From positions 186,001-250,000 of the forward strand of contig NZ_NWMW01000002.1 in the NCBI RefSeq assembly GCF_002351485.1: a stretch of DNA of 64,000 nt, in the 5' to 3' direction. Positions 20,730 through 29,700 of this stretch are shown piece by piece. The stretch's first letter is position 1. Every line of letters starts with the position of its first letter. The stretch is from Sphingomonas spermidinifaciens. GTDB taxonomy: Bacteria; Pseudomonadota; Alphaproteobacteria; Sphingomonadales; Sphingomonadaceae. The notes beneath the pieces are model-generated. The model ran no database searches. It saw only the letters and a list, made by a program, of their open reading frames with translations, and had not been told where the DNA came from. A program made the translations under genes and the position numbers.

Positions 20730-20924
20730 GCGCGTTCCTTTTCGCGAACCTTGGGTATCCCATCGCGCCGGGTGCGCGAACAGGACCGCAGCCTGTGCGG
20801 TCCGGTCGGGACAGGCGCGCGGCTAGCACCCTTGCCGCGCGGGTGCAAGTCGCGCACCGGAGCCGCTTGCCTCGCGGCGTGCCGCGATTATTCTCCCGGA
20901 CGGGGCAGAATGACGGGGGGTGTC

Positions 20925-21833
20925 ATGACAAAACGGGGGCGAATCGCGCTGGCGGCGGCGCTTGTCTGCATGGGCGGCGCGGCGAGCGCGGAGGCGGTGA
21001 GGATCGCGGCGCTGACGCCGCCGGCCGCGCGCGGCGTGGCGATGGCACGCAGCATTGCGGTCGGGCGAATCGGCGGGCGCGACGGGATGCGGCTCAGCCT
21101 CTCGCTTGAACGCGCACTAGCGGGGCGGTCGCTGGGCGGGCGGGCCTGGTTCGACGTGCTCGCGGGCCGCAGCGGCGAGGATCGCGCCGACATGATCCTC
21201 GACGGCGTCGCCGAGACCGACGTGGTCGAGGGCCGCGTCCGATTGAAGCGCAATCGCTGTATCGAGGGCACCGAGCAGAAATGCGCCAAGCGCGGCGAGG
21301 TCGAGCTCGACTGCACGCGCCGCCGGATCGACACCGCCGCCGACCTGCGCGTCGTCAGCGGCGAGGAAGGCCGCGTGCTGTGGAGCGGGCGCAAGACGCG
21401 CAGCGACGAGGTGAGCTGGTGCCCCGGCGACACCCGCCCGCGCGGGACCGAGGATGCCGTGGCCGCGATGCTCGAGGACGTGGCCGGCGACGTCGCGAAC
21501 GACCTCGCGCCCGGCGAATGGGTCGGCAATGTCCGCTTCCGCGAGGGGCGCAAGGGCATGGACAAGGCGACCGGCGACCGGTTCAAGGCAGCGATCCGCC
21601 AGACCCAGCGCGACCTGCCCGCCGCCTGTGCCGAGTTCGCCGCGCTGCCAGACCATCCCTCGACGCTGTTCAACCGCGCGCTCTGTGCCGAGGCGTCGGA
21701 CGATTATGCGGCGGCCGAGCGGGGCTATGCCGATCTCGCCCGCACCGAGCGCGACAGCGACGTCCGCGACGCGCTGGCGCGGGTGCGGGGGACGATCGAC
21801 GTGCGTGGGCTGATCGCCGACCGGGGACGCTAA
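20925..21833 (+). CDS. Secreted protein of unknown function
   Basis: A 302-residue protein with a Sec signal peptide (MTKRGRIALAAALVCMGGAASA). The mature part begins with an Ala/Arg-rich region and contains two cysteine-bearing segments (NRCIEGTEQKCAKRGEVELDC and VSWCPGD), suggesting disulfides. The C-terminal third (ACAEFAALPDHPSTLFNRALCAEASDDYAAAERGYADLA) reads like a tetratricopeptide-type helical repeat. I do not recognise the family. ATG 20925 follows GGGGGG; ATG 20910 would add five residues. It is a single gene between the divergent atp operon and the convergent tldD. Confidence 0.75.
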   Translation: MTKRGRIALAAALVCMGGAASAEAVRIAALTPPAARGVAMARSIAVGRIGGRDGMRLSLSLERALAGRSLGGRAWFDVLAGRSGEDRADMILDGVAETDVVEGRVRLKRNRCIEGTEQKCAKRGEVELDCTRRRIDTAADLRVVSGEEGRVLWSGRKTRSDEVSWCPGDTRPRGTEDAVAAMLEDVAGDVANDLAPGEWVGNVRFREGRKGMDKATGDRFKAAIRQTQRDLPAACAEFAALPDHPSTLFNRALCAEASDDYAAAERGYADLARTERDSDVRDALARVRGTIDVRGLIADRGR

Positions 21834-21878
21834 CCCGAACCGTTACCCCGAATCGGATCCGGGTTGACGGGATCCGGG

Positions 21879-23309
21879 TTAGCTGAGCGCGGTGCCGCCG
21901 ACGGTCAGCGCGCCGATCAGCACGCTCGGCTGGCCGACGCCGGCGGGCACCGACTGGCCCGCCTTGCCGCACATGCCGACGCCCTCGTCGAGGGCGAAGT
22001 CGTTGCCGATCCCCTCGACCTTGGTGAGTGCGGTCGGGCCGTCGCCGATCAGCATCGCGCCCTTTATCGGCGCGCCGACGCGGCCGTTCTCGACCATATA
22101 CGCCTCGGTGCAGGAGAAGACGAACTTGCCCGACACGATGTCCACCTGCCCGCCGCCAAAGCTGGTGGCATAGATGCCGCGCTTGATCCGCGAGAGGAGC
22201 TCGGCGGGATCATCCTTGCCGGCGCGCATGAAGGTGTTGGTCATGCGCGGCATCGGCGCGTGCTGGAAGCTCTCACGGCGGCCGTTGCCCGTCGGCGCGA
22301 CGCCGGTCAGGCGGGCGTTCAGGCGATCGTGGATGTAGCCCTTGAGGACGCCGTCCTCGATCAGCACGTTCTCCTGGGTGGGCGTTCCCTCGTCGTCGAT
22401 CGACAGCGAGCCGCGGCGGCCGACGATCGAGCCGTCATCGACGACGGTCACGCCCTTCGCCGCGACCTGCTCGCCGATCCGGCCCGAATAGACCGAACTC
22501 CCCTTACGGTTGAAATCACCCTCGAGGCCGTGGCCCACCGCCTCGTGCAGCATGACGCCGCACCAGCCGGGGCCGAGCAGCACGGGCATTTCGCCCGCGG
22601 GCGCGGCAACCGCCTCGAGGTTGACCAGCGCCTGGCGCAGCGCCTCGTCCACCGCGCGGTTCCACGTCTCGGGCGCCATGATCCGGTCGTAAAGCTCGCG
22701 CCCGCCGATGCCGAAGCTGCCCGTCTCGCGCCGCCCGTTCGCCTCGACCACGATCGAGACGTTGAGGCGGACCAGCGGGCGCACGTCGGTCGCGACGAAG
22801 CCGTCGGGGCGGACGATCTCGACCACGTTCCAAGAGCCGAGCAGCCCGACGCTCACTTGCGCGACGCGCGGGTCGCGGGCGCGGGCGGCGGCGTCGATCG
22901 TCTGGCATAGCGCCACCTTGTCGGCGAAGGGGACGAGGTCGAGCGGATCGGCCGCGGTATAGAGGTGTCGGTTGTTGCCGCGCGGCGGCGGCGCTTTCGC
23001 CTGCCGTGCGGGGTCGATCAGCGCCATCGTCAAGGCGGCGCGCGCGATCGCGTCGGCGGACAGTGCGTTCCCCTGCGCGAATGCGGTCTGTTCGCCCGAC
23101 ACCGCGCGCAGGCCGAAGCCCGAATGATTGTTGTACGACGCCGTCTTCAGCCGCCCGTCGTCGAACCCGAACGCCTCGCTGTGCGAATATTGGAGGTAAA
23201 GCTCGCCATCCTCCGCGCGGGCCAGCGCGTCGCGGGTGAGGCGGAGGGCGGCGTCTGGATCGAGCGCGTCGCCATAGAGGAAGGCGCGGGGGTCGGTGAG
23301 GGTGGTCAT
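21879..23309 (-). CDS. tldD: Metalloprotease TldD
   Basis: A 476-residue TldD-type protein of the TldD/PmbA family. It contains the zinc-binding HEAVGHGLEGD motif within LGPGWCGVMLHEAVGH, the RRGSLSIDDEGTPTQ segment and the C-terminal VCGKAGQSVPAGVGQP-like end (here MCGKAGQSVP). TldD with TldE degrades unfolded small proteins and trims microcin precursors or the CcdA antitoxin in E. coli. The ATG at 23309 (MTTLTDPRAFLYG) is used; the longer frame to 23477 has no family sequence. No pmbA partner lies in the window. Confidence 0.95.
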   Translation of the reverse strand: MTTLTDPRAFLYGDALDPDAALRLTRDALARAEDGELYLQYSHSEAFGFDDGRLKTASYNNHSGFGLRAVSGEQTAFAQGNALSADAIARAALTMALIDPARQAKAPPPRGNNRHLYTAADPLDLVPFADKVALCQTIDAAARARDPRVAQVSVGLLGSWNVVEIVRPDGFVATDVRPLVRLNVSIVVEANGRRETGSFGIGGRELYDRIMAPETWNRAVDEALRQALVNLEAVAAPAGEMPVLLGPGWCGVMLHEAVGHGLEGDFNRKGSSVYSGRIGEQVAAKGVTVVDDGSIVGRRGSLSIDDEGTPTQENVLIEDGVLKGYIHDRLNARLTGVAPTGNGRRESFQHAPMPRMTNTFMRAGKDDPAELLSRIKRGIYATSFGGGQVDIVSGKFVFSCTEAYMVENGRVGAPIKGAMLIGDGPTALTKVEGIGNDFALDEGVGMCGKAGQSVPAGVGQPSVLIGALTVGGTALS

Positions 23310-23353
23310 CCGCCCGATATAGGCGTGCGATCGGCGATGTCTAAGGGAGGACA

Positions 23354-23371
23354 GGTACCGCCCGCGGTACC
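23354..23371. other. Perfect palindrome upstream of tldD
   Basis: GGTACCGC-CC-GCGGTACC, two 8-base arms with a two-base centre, 45 bases upstream of the tldD start. It could be an operator or only a hairpin. The 264-base gap from 23310 to 23573 contains no convincing gene besides it. Confidence 0.4.
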
Positions 23372-23573
23372 CGGCAGAGCCCGTGGCCAGTTGCGCGACC
23401 CCGCTTGTCGCTCGCCGCCTCCGGCGTGCCTCTGCTGGTCGGCGGCCTTCGCCGGGGTATGAAGCGAGGAAGGACAATGCTCCCGCGAAACCGGGTGGCT
23501 AGGGCGATAAAGCGCAAAATCTGTCGCTACGGGCTCCCGCTTTGGCGAAAGAACGAAGCGCTCAGGTCGGCGT

Positions 23574-23801
23574 CTAACGCCCCGCGCCGTCGCCGTGATC
23601 GGGCAGCTGCGAGTGGTCCGCACCGTCTGCCGGCCCGCCGATCAGCACGAAGCGGCGGTCGCAGTAGCCGCAATCGACATAGCCGGTCTCGTCGATCTGC
23701 AGCCACACGCGCGGATGGCCGAGCGCAGGCTCGATATCGCCCGCTCCGTCACAGGCGACGCGGGCATTGGCGGTGCGGATGAGTTCGGGCGGCGCGATCA
23801 T
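23574..23801 (-). CDS. Small zinc-finger protein (NDUFS6/CHCC type)
   Basis: A 75-residue protein with one Cys after RVA, a His in ALGHPRVWLQI and the pair CGYC in YVDCGYCDRRFVLIGG, matching the CHCC zinc-finger domain. In alphaproteobacteria this small protein is related to the NDUFS6 accessory subunit of respiratory complex I. ATG 23801 (MIAPPELIRTANARVAC) is chosen because the family begins close to the first Cys; the longer frame to 23927 runs into a repeat. It is transcribed alone toward tldD, or with it. Confidence 0.82.
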   Translation of the reverse strand: MIAPPELIRTANARVACDGAGDIEPALGHPRVWLQIDETGYVDCGYCDRRFVLIGGPADGADHSQLPDHGDGAGR

Positions 23802-23861
23802 GGCGCGCCGATTAGCAGCGGTTTGGAGGGGCGGCAACGGGGGCTCGTGTCCCGTTCCTCC

Positions 23862-23958
23862 TCGTCGCCCCGGACTTGTTCCGGCATCCACCGCCCGCGT
23901 GCCCAGCGGCCGCGGTGCCTGGGGCAAGGTGGACCCCGGAACAAGTTCGGGGCGACGA
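23862..23958. repeat. REP-like palindromic element downstream of typA
   Basis: Two 31-base arms (23862-23892 and 23928-23958) are inverted copies with three mismatches, containing CCGGACTTGTTCCGG-type sequence. Related wording (CCCGGA-TCAAG-TCCGGG) occurs at 33095. It lies 34 bases after the typA stop on the minus strand and may end typA transcription. Confidence 0.85.
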
Positions 23959-23992
23959 AGACGAAGAGGCGTCCGCTAGCCGAGCGGAACGC

Positions 23993-25810
23993 TTACGCCG
24001 CCTTCGCCCGGCTCTGGCGCTTGCGCTCGTGCGGGTCGAGGAAGCGCTTGCGCAGGCGGATGGTCTTGGGCGTGACCTCGACCATCTCGTCGTCGTCGAT
24101 ATAGGCGATCGCCTGCTCCAGCGTCATCTTCCACGGCGGGGTCAGGCGGATCGAATCGTCCTTGCCCGACGCGCGGAAGTTGGTGAGCTGCTTGGACTTC
24201 ATCGGGTTGACCTCGAGGTCCTCGGGCTTGGCGTTCTCGCCGATGATCATGCCCTCGTAGAGCGCCTCGCCGACGCCGACCATCAGCACGCCCCGCTCCT
24301 CAAGCGGGCCGAGCGCATAGGCATTGGCCTCGCCCGCGCCGTTCGAGATGAGGACGCCGTTCTTGCGGCCCTCGATCGGGCCCTTGTACGGGCCGTACTT
24401 CTCGAACAGCCGGTTCATGATGCCGGTGCCGCGCGTGTCCGACAGGAACTCGCCGTGATAGCCGATCATGCCGCGGCTGGGCGCGGAGAAGGTGATGCGC
24501 GTCTTGCCGCCGCCCGAGGGACGCATGTCGGTCATCTCGGCCTTGCGGATGTTCATCTTCTCGACGACCGAGCCCGAATATTCCTCGTCCACGTCGATGA
24601 TGACGGTCTCGTAAGGCTCGGTGCGGCCGCCATTCTCGTCGGTGCCGAACAGCACGCGTGGGCGGCTGATGCCGAGCTCGAAGCCCTCGCGGCGCATCGT
24701 CTCGATGAGGACGCCGAGCTGAAGCTCGCCGCGGCCGGCAACCTCGAAGCTGTCCTTGTCGGCGCTCTCGGTCACCTTGATCGCGACGTTCGACTCGGCC
24801 TCGCGCATCAGGCGGTCACGAATCATGCGGCTCGTCACCTTGGTGCCCTCGCGCCCCGCCATCGGCGAATCGTTGACGGCAAAGCGCATCGACAGCGTCG
24901 GCGGGTCGATCGGCTGCGCCTGGATCGGCACGGTGACGCTGGTGTCGGCGATGGTGTTCGACACGGTCGCCACGGTCAGGCCGGCCAGCGAAATGATGTC
25001 GCCCGCCTGCGCCTCATCGGTGGGCACGCGCTCGAGGCCGCGGAAGGTCATGATCTTCGACGCGCGGCCCGTCTCGATGACGTTGCCGTCCATGTCGAGC
25101 GCGTGGATCGCCTGGTTGACCTTGACCTTGCCGCTGGTCACGCGGCCGGTCAGCACGCGGCCGAGGAAATTGTCGCGGTCGAGCAGCGTGACGAGGAAGG
25201 TGAACGGCGCATCGACATCGAGCGCCGGCGGCGGGACGTGATCGACGATCTTCTGGAACAGCGGGGTCAGCGTGCCCTCGCGCCGATCCGGGTCTTCGCT
25301 GGCATAGCCGTTGCGGCCCGAGGCGTAGAGCACGGGAAAGTCGAGCTGCTCGTCATTGGCATCGAGGCTGACGAACAGGTCGAACACCTCGTCCAGCACT
25401 TCCTGGATGCGCTGGTCGGGGCGGTCGACCTTGTTGACGACGACGATGGGCTTGAGGCCGAGCGCCAGCGCCTTGCCCGTCACGAACTTCGTCTGCGGCA
25501 TTGCGCCCTCGGACGAATCGACGAGGAGGACGACGCCGTCGACCATCGACAGGATGCGCTCGACCTCGCCGCCGAAATCGGCGTGGCCCGGCGTGTCGAC
25601 GATATTGATGCGGGTGCCTTCCCACTCGATCGAGGTCGGCTTGGCGAGGATGGTGATCCCGCGCTCTTTCTCGAGGTCGTTCGAATCCATCGCGCGCTCT
25701 TCGACGCGCTGGTTGTCGCGGAAGGTGCCCGACTGGCGGAAGAGCTGGTCGACGAGCGTGGTCTTGCCATGGTCGACGTGGGCGATGATCGCCACGTTGC
25801 GGAGGTTCAT
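23993..25810 (-). CDS. typA: Ribosome-associated GTPase TypA/BipA
   Basis: A 605-residue translational GTPase. G1 AHVDHGKTT (10-18), ERGITI of switch I, G3 DTPGHADFGG, G4 NKVDRPDQR, an elongation-factor-like beta-barrel, and the TypA-specific C-terminal domain with DTRGTGIMNRLFEKYGPYKG. TypA binds the 70S ribosome in an EF-G-like manner and is needed for ribosome assembly and stress growth. The C-terminus (RKRFLDPHERKRQSRAKAA) is typical. Single gene on the minus strand, flanked by a REP-like element. Confidence 0.97.
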   Translation of the reverse strand: MNLRNVAIIAHVDHGKTTLVDQLFRQSGTFRDNQRVEERAMDSNDLEKERGITILAKPTSIEWEGTRINIVDTPGHADFGGEVERILSMVDGVVLLVDSSEGAMPQTKFVTGKALALGLKPIVVVNKVDRPDQRIQEVLDEVFDLFVSLDANDEQLDFPVLYASGRNGYASEDPDRREGTLTPLFQKIVDHVPPPALDVDAPFTFLVTLLDRDNFLGRVLTGRVTSGKVKVNQAIHALDMDGNVIETGRASKIMTFRGLERVPTDEAQAGDIISLAGLTVATVSNTIADTSVTVPIQAQPIDPPTLSMRFAVNDSPMAGREGTKVTSRMIRDRLMREAESNVAIKVTESADKDSFEVAGRGELQLGVLIETMRREGFELGISRPRVLFGTDENGGRTEPYETVIIDVDEEYSGSVVEKMNIRKAEMTDMRPSGGGKTRITFSAPSRGMIGYHGEFLSDTRGTGIMNRLFEKYGPYKGPIEGRKNGVLISNGAGEANAYALGPLEERGVLMVGVGEALYEGMIIGENAKPEDLEVNPMKSKQLTNFRASGKDDSIRLTPPWKMTLEQAIAYIDDDEMVEVTPKTIRLRKRFLDPHERKRQSRAKAA

Positions 25811-25950
25811 AGGTGTTCCGTTGGGTTTGGCCGCGCCCGTTACGCAGGCATCGGGCGCGCGCTTAGCCTATTTGCCGCGATTGCGAAAGGGGTGGGGTGG
25901 CGGGCGCCGGCGTCAATCTCGCCCGTCGATGCACCTCGTTGTCAGTGAAC

Positions 25951-26289
25951 TCATCGCTCGCCCAGACTCTTGGCCAAATCTGCTTTCGTCATTCTAATTG
26001 GCTTAGGATCGCCGGGGTTGAGGGTCGGCAACTCGTCGTCGCTCAAAATCGAAAGTAGAAAGTCGCGATCAATTGCAAGGCCATCGCCCTAGAAGCCGCT
26101 GCCTTTGACCTGTCGATCGAACGCCGCCTTGTCAGAGGAAATCGGTACAAACGACTCTCCGTCGACGACGAAGTTTATAGCCGCAGTGAACGAGAAGCAG
26201 TGTCGTCTCATCCGCCGATCACGATAACTCGGCCTTGCATGATGTTCGCCTAGCGGTGGGTCGAATGATAGGCGCGCAGATTGCTTCAT
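25951..26289 (-). pseudogene. Broken low-GC gene with an in-frame amber stop
   Basis: Reading the minus strand from ATG 26289 gives 66 codons ending VKGSGF-TAG. The same frame continues after the TAG with GDGLAIDRDFLLSILSDDEL, then TLNPGDPKPIRMTKADLAK and SLGER before a TGA at 25951-25953. The joined reading is protein-like (acidic, no low complexity), so TAG at 26089-26091 is probably a mutated TAT or TAC. GC content is visibly lower than in the neighbours, as for the adjacent immunity candidate. The N-terminal part (about 30 residues, basic) looks less natural and may be out of frame. The family is not recognised. It may be a decayed second immunity gene; that is only inference. Confidence 0.55.
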
Positions 26290-26314
26290 GATCTTCCGGA
26301 CTTGGCGATCAAAA

Positions 26315-26551
26315 TTAATGATCCCTCAAATATTTAGCCGTTTCGGCCAATCTCTGTCTGATTTCGGCTGTATCAAAAAGAAAATCTCCACCTATCGGAC
26401 TATACATAGCGAGCATTTCTACAGTTTGCTGAACATAGTCGTCTTCGGGAAACGCGTCATCTAACGCAAACTCTATCGCGTTTGCGGCTTCAATCGAGGT
26501 TTCTGCGCCCGATACGAAGCGTTCGATCAAATCGTCAATTTCAGAGGTCAT
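26315..26551 (-). CDS. Small acidic protein, candidate immunity protein
   Basis: A 78-residue acidic, helical protein (MTSEIDDLIERFVSGAETS ... AETAKYLRDH). No signal peptide. It starts 2 bases after the stop of the candidate toxin gene and has markedly lower GC and different codon use than the surrounding genes, with many AAA, TTT and TAT codons. Small AT-richer genes immediately downstream of a toxin with a modular C-terminus are typical immunity genes in polymorphic toxin systems. No family is recognised from the sequence itself, so the assignment rests on position and composition. Confidence 0.68.
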   Translation of the reverse strand: MTSEIDDLIERFVSGAETSIEAANAIEFALDDAFPEDDYVQQTVEMLAMYSPIGGDFLFDTAEIRQRLAETAKYLRDH

Positions 26552-26553
26552 GA

Positions 26554-27564
26554 CTATTTTTTCTTTGGGTTGATCACGGTTATCACGCGCTGACCGGTTG
26601 CTTCATCAACGATCACCCGCGGCCTTCCGGGCATCTTGGCATTCTCGATTGTAAGTGTGCCGCCCTCGGGATGATAGCTGCGTTTCACAACGCTTGTGGC
26701 ACCGTCTAGCACAGCATCTACCTCGGATAGCGACATCGAAACTCGACCACTCGGAGGGTTTACCATCCTGAAGGCGGCATGAAACATCACCTGCCGGCCG
26801 CTTGGCGTTGTTGTCGTGCCGAGAAGCTGTTTCGTCGCGAACTCGCCGTCAAGAACGACAGGAAGGGAAATGCCGCCCTTCTCCACCGCGGCCACCCCCC
26901 GCTTGCCAACGACACCCGCAACCCCACCTAGCGCCGCGCCGCCGATCGTCAGGCCGTTCTCCAGCGTGTATTCGCCGTTCACGCCGACCCGGTACAACGC
27001 TGCGGCCGTGTCGAGCGGCGGGATCACGGCTTTCACGACGTCGGTCACCCCCCGGTCGGCCACCGCGTTCGCCACCCGCTCGCGCCCCTCAACGTCGGCA
27101 CGATAGGCATCGAAGCGCGACTGGATCTCCGCGTCATTGGCCTTGGGGCCCGTCAGCGTCTGCTGGGCGTGGAAATAACCCTCCGCGACGTCGAGTTGCC
27201 GCGTGTCCGCGAACGAAACGGCCTCGGTACGGCGTTCCTCGTTCGCCCGGTCATAGGCGGCGATTTCGGCGTCGCTGACGGGCCGCCGCTCTGCCGTCAC
27301 GACGATGTCGGCCTCGGCGGCGAGCTGGCCCTGTTCGACCGGGGTCAGCCGGGCACTGACGTCCGAGAGGACCGAGCCGGCGAGCGCGCTGTCGTGCCCG
27401 CCGAGGCTCGAAAGGGCGGCATTGACGGCGCCGAGATCGACGGAGCCGAAGCTCTGGCTCTCGGCCATGATCCGGCTTGCCAGATCGCCGTCGATCAGGC
27501 TGCCGGACGCGCCGGCCGCGAAGTCGGTGTGCAGGTTCGGCACGGGATCGGCCATTGCAACCAT
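26554..27564 (-). CDS. Candidate polymorphic toxin with a nuclease-like C-terminal domain
   Basis: A 336-residue protein. The N-terminal 75 residues end in LTPVEQG (73-79), the same motif as in the DUF4157 protein at 11302. A charged helical region (80-165) and a glycine/alanine-rich hydrophobic segment, LENGLTIGGAALGGVAG, follow. The last about 115 residues start after PVVLDGEFATKQLLG and contain FHAAFRMVNPPSG, MSLSEVDAVLDGA, a KRSYHPEGGTLTIEN segment and end RPRVIVDEATGQRVITVINP. That HA-RM ... EVD-VL ... ITVI layout is like DUF4258/BECR-fold RNase toxins, a tentative reading. No signal peptide. ATG 27564 has GGAGG 8 bases upstream. The next gene, 2 bases on, is the immunity candidate. Confidence 0.7.
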   Translation of the reverse strand: MVAMADPVPNLHTDFAAGASGSLIDGDLASRIMAESQSFGSVDLGAVNAALSSLGGHDSALAGSVLSDVSARLTPVEQGQLAAEADIVVTAERRPVSDAEIAAYDRANEERRTEAVSFADTRQLDVAEGYFHAQQTLTGPKANDAEIQSRFDAYRADVEGRERVANAVADRGVTDVVKAVIPPLDTAAALYRVGVNGEYTLENGLTIGGAALGGVAGVVGKRGVAAVEKGGISLPVVLDGEFATKQLLGTTTTPSGRQVMFHAAFRMVNPPSGRVSMSLSEVDAVLDGATSVVKRSYHPEGGTLTIENAKMPGRPRVIVDEATGQRVITVINPKKK

Positions 27565-27693
27565 GGGCTATACCTCCGGCAGCAAAGCTCGGCTTTTCGG
27601 GGTACGAGGACCATAATCGGATCGACTAGACGCGCCCTTCAGGTCGCGGGATCGGCTCGGTTCGCCGCTCGTCAGCCCGACTTTACGAGCGGA

Positions 27694-28509
27694 TCAACTG
27701 CCCGACGCGGGCCGCCCCACCCGTTCGATCAGCGCCCGTGCCGCGACGGGCGCGCGTTCCTTGGCGCCGTTGATCATGAAGGCGTAGACGTCGCGCGGGC
27801 GTTCCTCTGCCGGCTCGCCCGCGGTCGGCAGGTCGCCCGCCGCTCTGCCCGCCGCCCAGTCGCACGCCCAGCCGGCGAAGTGGTCGAGCGTAGCGGCGGG
27901 GAACCCCTGTGGTTCGTCGGCTACTGCGTTCTCGAACCGCGCGTACACGAAGTCGCCGCTCACATCGCCGAGGCCCGGATAGTCGTCGGACCAGGCGTTG
28001 ACGATTCCCACCCCCGCCGCTCGCGCCATCGCGACGAAGGCGGGGTCGCGGAAGCTTTCGTGCCGGACATGCACCGCGTGGCGTAGCCACACGCCCTCAT
28101 GGGCGGCGGGCAGCAGCTTCAGGAACGCGCCGAAATCGTCAGCGTCGAACTTCTTGGTCGCCATGAACTGCCACAGGATCGGGCCGAGCCGGTCGCCCAG
28201 CGCAACGATCCCCTGGCCGACGAAGCGCTCGATCGATTCGCCGGCCTCCGCCAGCACCTTTCGATTGGTGACATAGCGCGAGGCCTTGGCAGTGAAGACG
28301 AAGCCGTCGGGCACCGCCTTTGCCCAGTTTTCGAAGCTCTGCGGCTTGAAGCTCGAATAATAGGTGCCGTTGATCTCGATCGCGGTCATCACTCGCGCGG
28401 CATGTTCGAGCTCGCGCTTGTGCGGCAGGCCCTCGGGATAGAAAACGCCGCCGCGCCAGGGCTCAAACGTCCAGCCGCCGATGCCGACGCGAATCGTGCC
28501 GCTTGTCAT
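27694..28509 (-). CDS. DUF72 domain-containing protein
   Basis: A 271-residue protein of the DUF72 (YecE) family, a TIM-barrel of unknown function. It begins IRVGIGGWTFEPWRGGVFYPEG and contains AIEINGTYYSSFKPQSFENWA, FTAKASRYVTN, LGPILWQF, HAVHVRHESF and a C-terminal DVYAFMINGAKERAP, all family signatures. It is probably cytoplasmic. It is divergent from the DUF3616 gene, and the 129 bases to the toxin gene contain nothing obvious. Confidence 0.92.
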   Translation of the reverse strand: MTSGTIRVGIGGWTFEPWRGGVFYPEGLPHKRELEHAARVMTAIEINGTYYSSFKPQSFENWAKAVPDGFVFTAKASRYVTNRKVLAEAGESIERFVGQGIVALGDRLGPILWQFMATKKFDADDFGAFLKLLPAAHEGVWLRHAVHVRHESFRDPAFVAMARAAGVGIVNAWSDDYPGLGDVSGDFVYARFENAVADEPQGFPAATLDHFAGWACDWAAGRAAGDLPTAGEPAEERPRDVYAFMINGAKERAPVAARALIERVGRPASGS

Positions 28510-28576
28510 GAAGGCCCTCTAGCAGCGCGCGCGCCGCCGTGCGACGGTGCCGGCACGATCACAGAGGAGGTGCCCG

Positions 28577-29686
28577 TTGCTTCCCCGCCAGAGCTTCAAC
28601 GCCGCCCGTCTGCCCGCCCCGCGTGCCGCGATCGGCCATCTCCGCCTCGAGTTCGCAGGGGCGCCCGACGAGGAGGATCATCCGATCAACGACCTGTCGG
28701 GCGCGGCGTTCGTCGGCACGACGCTGTTCGTGGCGGGGGACGAGGGCGCGCGGATCGAGCGGCTGGTGCCGACCGCGCCCGGCGTCTGGGGCGAGCATCG
28801 CGCCTTCGACCTCGCGGCGCTACTGGGTCTCGAGGGGGAGGGCGAGATCGATGTCGAGGGCCTCGCCTATGCCGAGGACGACTGGCTGTGGGTGACGGGC
28901 AGCCATGCGCGCACGCGGCCCAAGCCCAAGCGGCGCGAGGGTGAGGACGGCGCGGCGCGCATCGACGTCGCCAGGATGGCGGACCTCAAGGACACGCAGG
29001 CGCGCTGCCTGCTCGCGCGGCTGCCGCTGGCGGTCGGCGCCGATGGTCGGGTGGCGCCGGTGGCGCGCGACGGCAAAAGGCGGGCGGGGCATGTCAAGCT
29101 TACGAAGGGGCATGGCAGCAAGCTCGCCCGCCTGTTCGCCGAGCATCCGCTGACCGGCCCTTTCACGCGCATCGCGGCGAAGGAGGGCGGTCTCGATATC
29201 GAGGGGATCGCGGTTGCGGGCGGGCGCGTCGCACTGGGACTGCGCGGACCGGTCGTTGCCGATTTCGCGCTGATCGCCGAACCCGTGATCGTGCCGCGCA
29301 AGCGCGGGCGGCTGACCGTCGGCCCCGATCTTGCGCTAAGGCTCGTCGATCTGGATGGCATGGGCATTCGCGACCTGAAGCTCGACGGCGACGATCTGGT
29401 CATCCTTGCCGGCCCCACCCAGGCGATCGACGGGCGCTGCGCGGTGTTCCGGTGGGAGGGCTGGCGCCACGACCTGCCCACCAACGCGACGGAGGCGGCG
29501 GTACATCGGCCGCGCCATCTGTTCGACCTGCCCGTCCGCATGGGCTTCGACCGGCCCGAGGCGATCGAGTGGCTGCCGGGCGGTGCCGGGCGACGGCTGG
29601 TGGTGCTCCATGACGGCCCCTGTCCCGATCGCGTCGACCCGACGCGCTGCGCCGTCACCGGGGACGTGATCGCGCTGGCCGGTTGA
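28577..29686 (+). CDS. DUF3616 domain-containing protein
   Basis: A 369-residue protein. NDLSGAAFVGTTLFVAGDEG, DVEGLAYAEDDWLWVTGSHA, a KGHGSK-containing middle and DIEGIAVAGGRVALGLRGPV suggest a beta-propeller-like fold of the DUF3616 family, whose function is unknown. The start is taken as TTG at 28577 because GAGGAGG lies 6 bases before it; an upstream in-frame GTG at 28547 has no such site. No export signal is evident. The gene lies 51 bases before the ferB start, so a separate promoter with the palindromic operator serves ferBA. Confidence 0.82.
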   Translation: MLPRQSFNAARLPAPRAAIGHLRLEFAGAPDEEDHPINDLSGAAFVGTTLFVAGDEGARIERLVPTAPGVWGEHRAFDLAALLGLEGEGEIDVEGLAYAEDDWLWVTGSHARTRPKPKRREGEDGAARIDVARMADLKDTQARCLLARLPLAVGADGRVAPVARDGKRRAGHVKLTKGHGSKLARLFAEHPLTGPFTRIAAKEGGLDIEGIAVAGGRVALGLRGPVVADFALIAEPVIVPRKRGRLTVGPDLALRLVDLDGMGIRDLKLDGDDLVILAGPTQAIDGRCAVFRWEGWRHDLPTNATEAAVHRPRHLFDLPVRMGFDRPEAIEWLPGGAGRRLVVLHDGPCPDRVDPTRCAVTGDVIALAG

Positions 29687-29700
29687 CCGCTGCTCCGGTC

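Noticed and set aside
21834..21880. Repeated GGATCCGGGTT near the tldD 3' end as an element
   Set aside because: Two short direct copies only; no stem with a U-tract, so not called.
26089..26289. The 66-residue minus-strand frame as a complete small gene
   Set aside because: Protein-like sequence continues in the same frame past the TAG, so it is better described as part of a broken gene. Recoding of TAG was also considered, but nothing supports it.
25811..27700. Integrative element with attachment sites around the low-GC island
   Set aside because: No integrase, tRNA or flanking direct repeats were found; only composition suggests acquisition.
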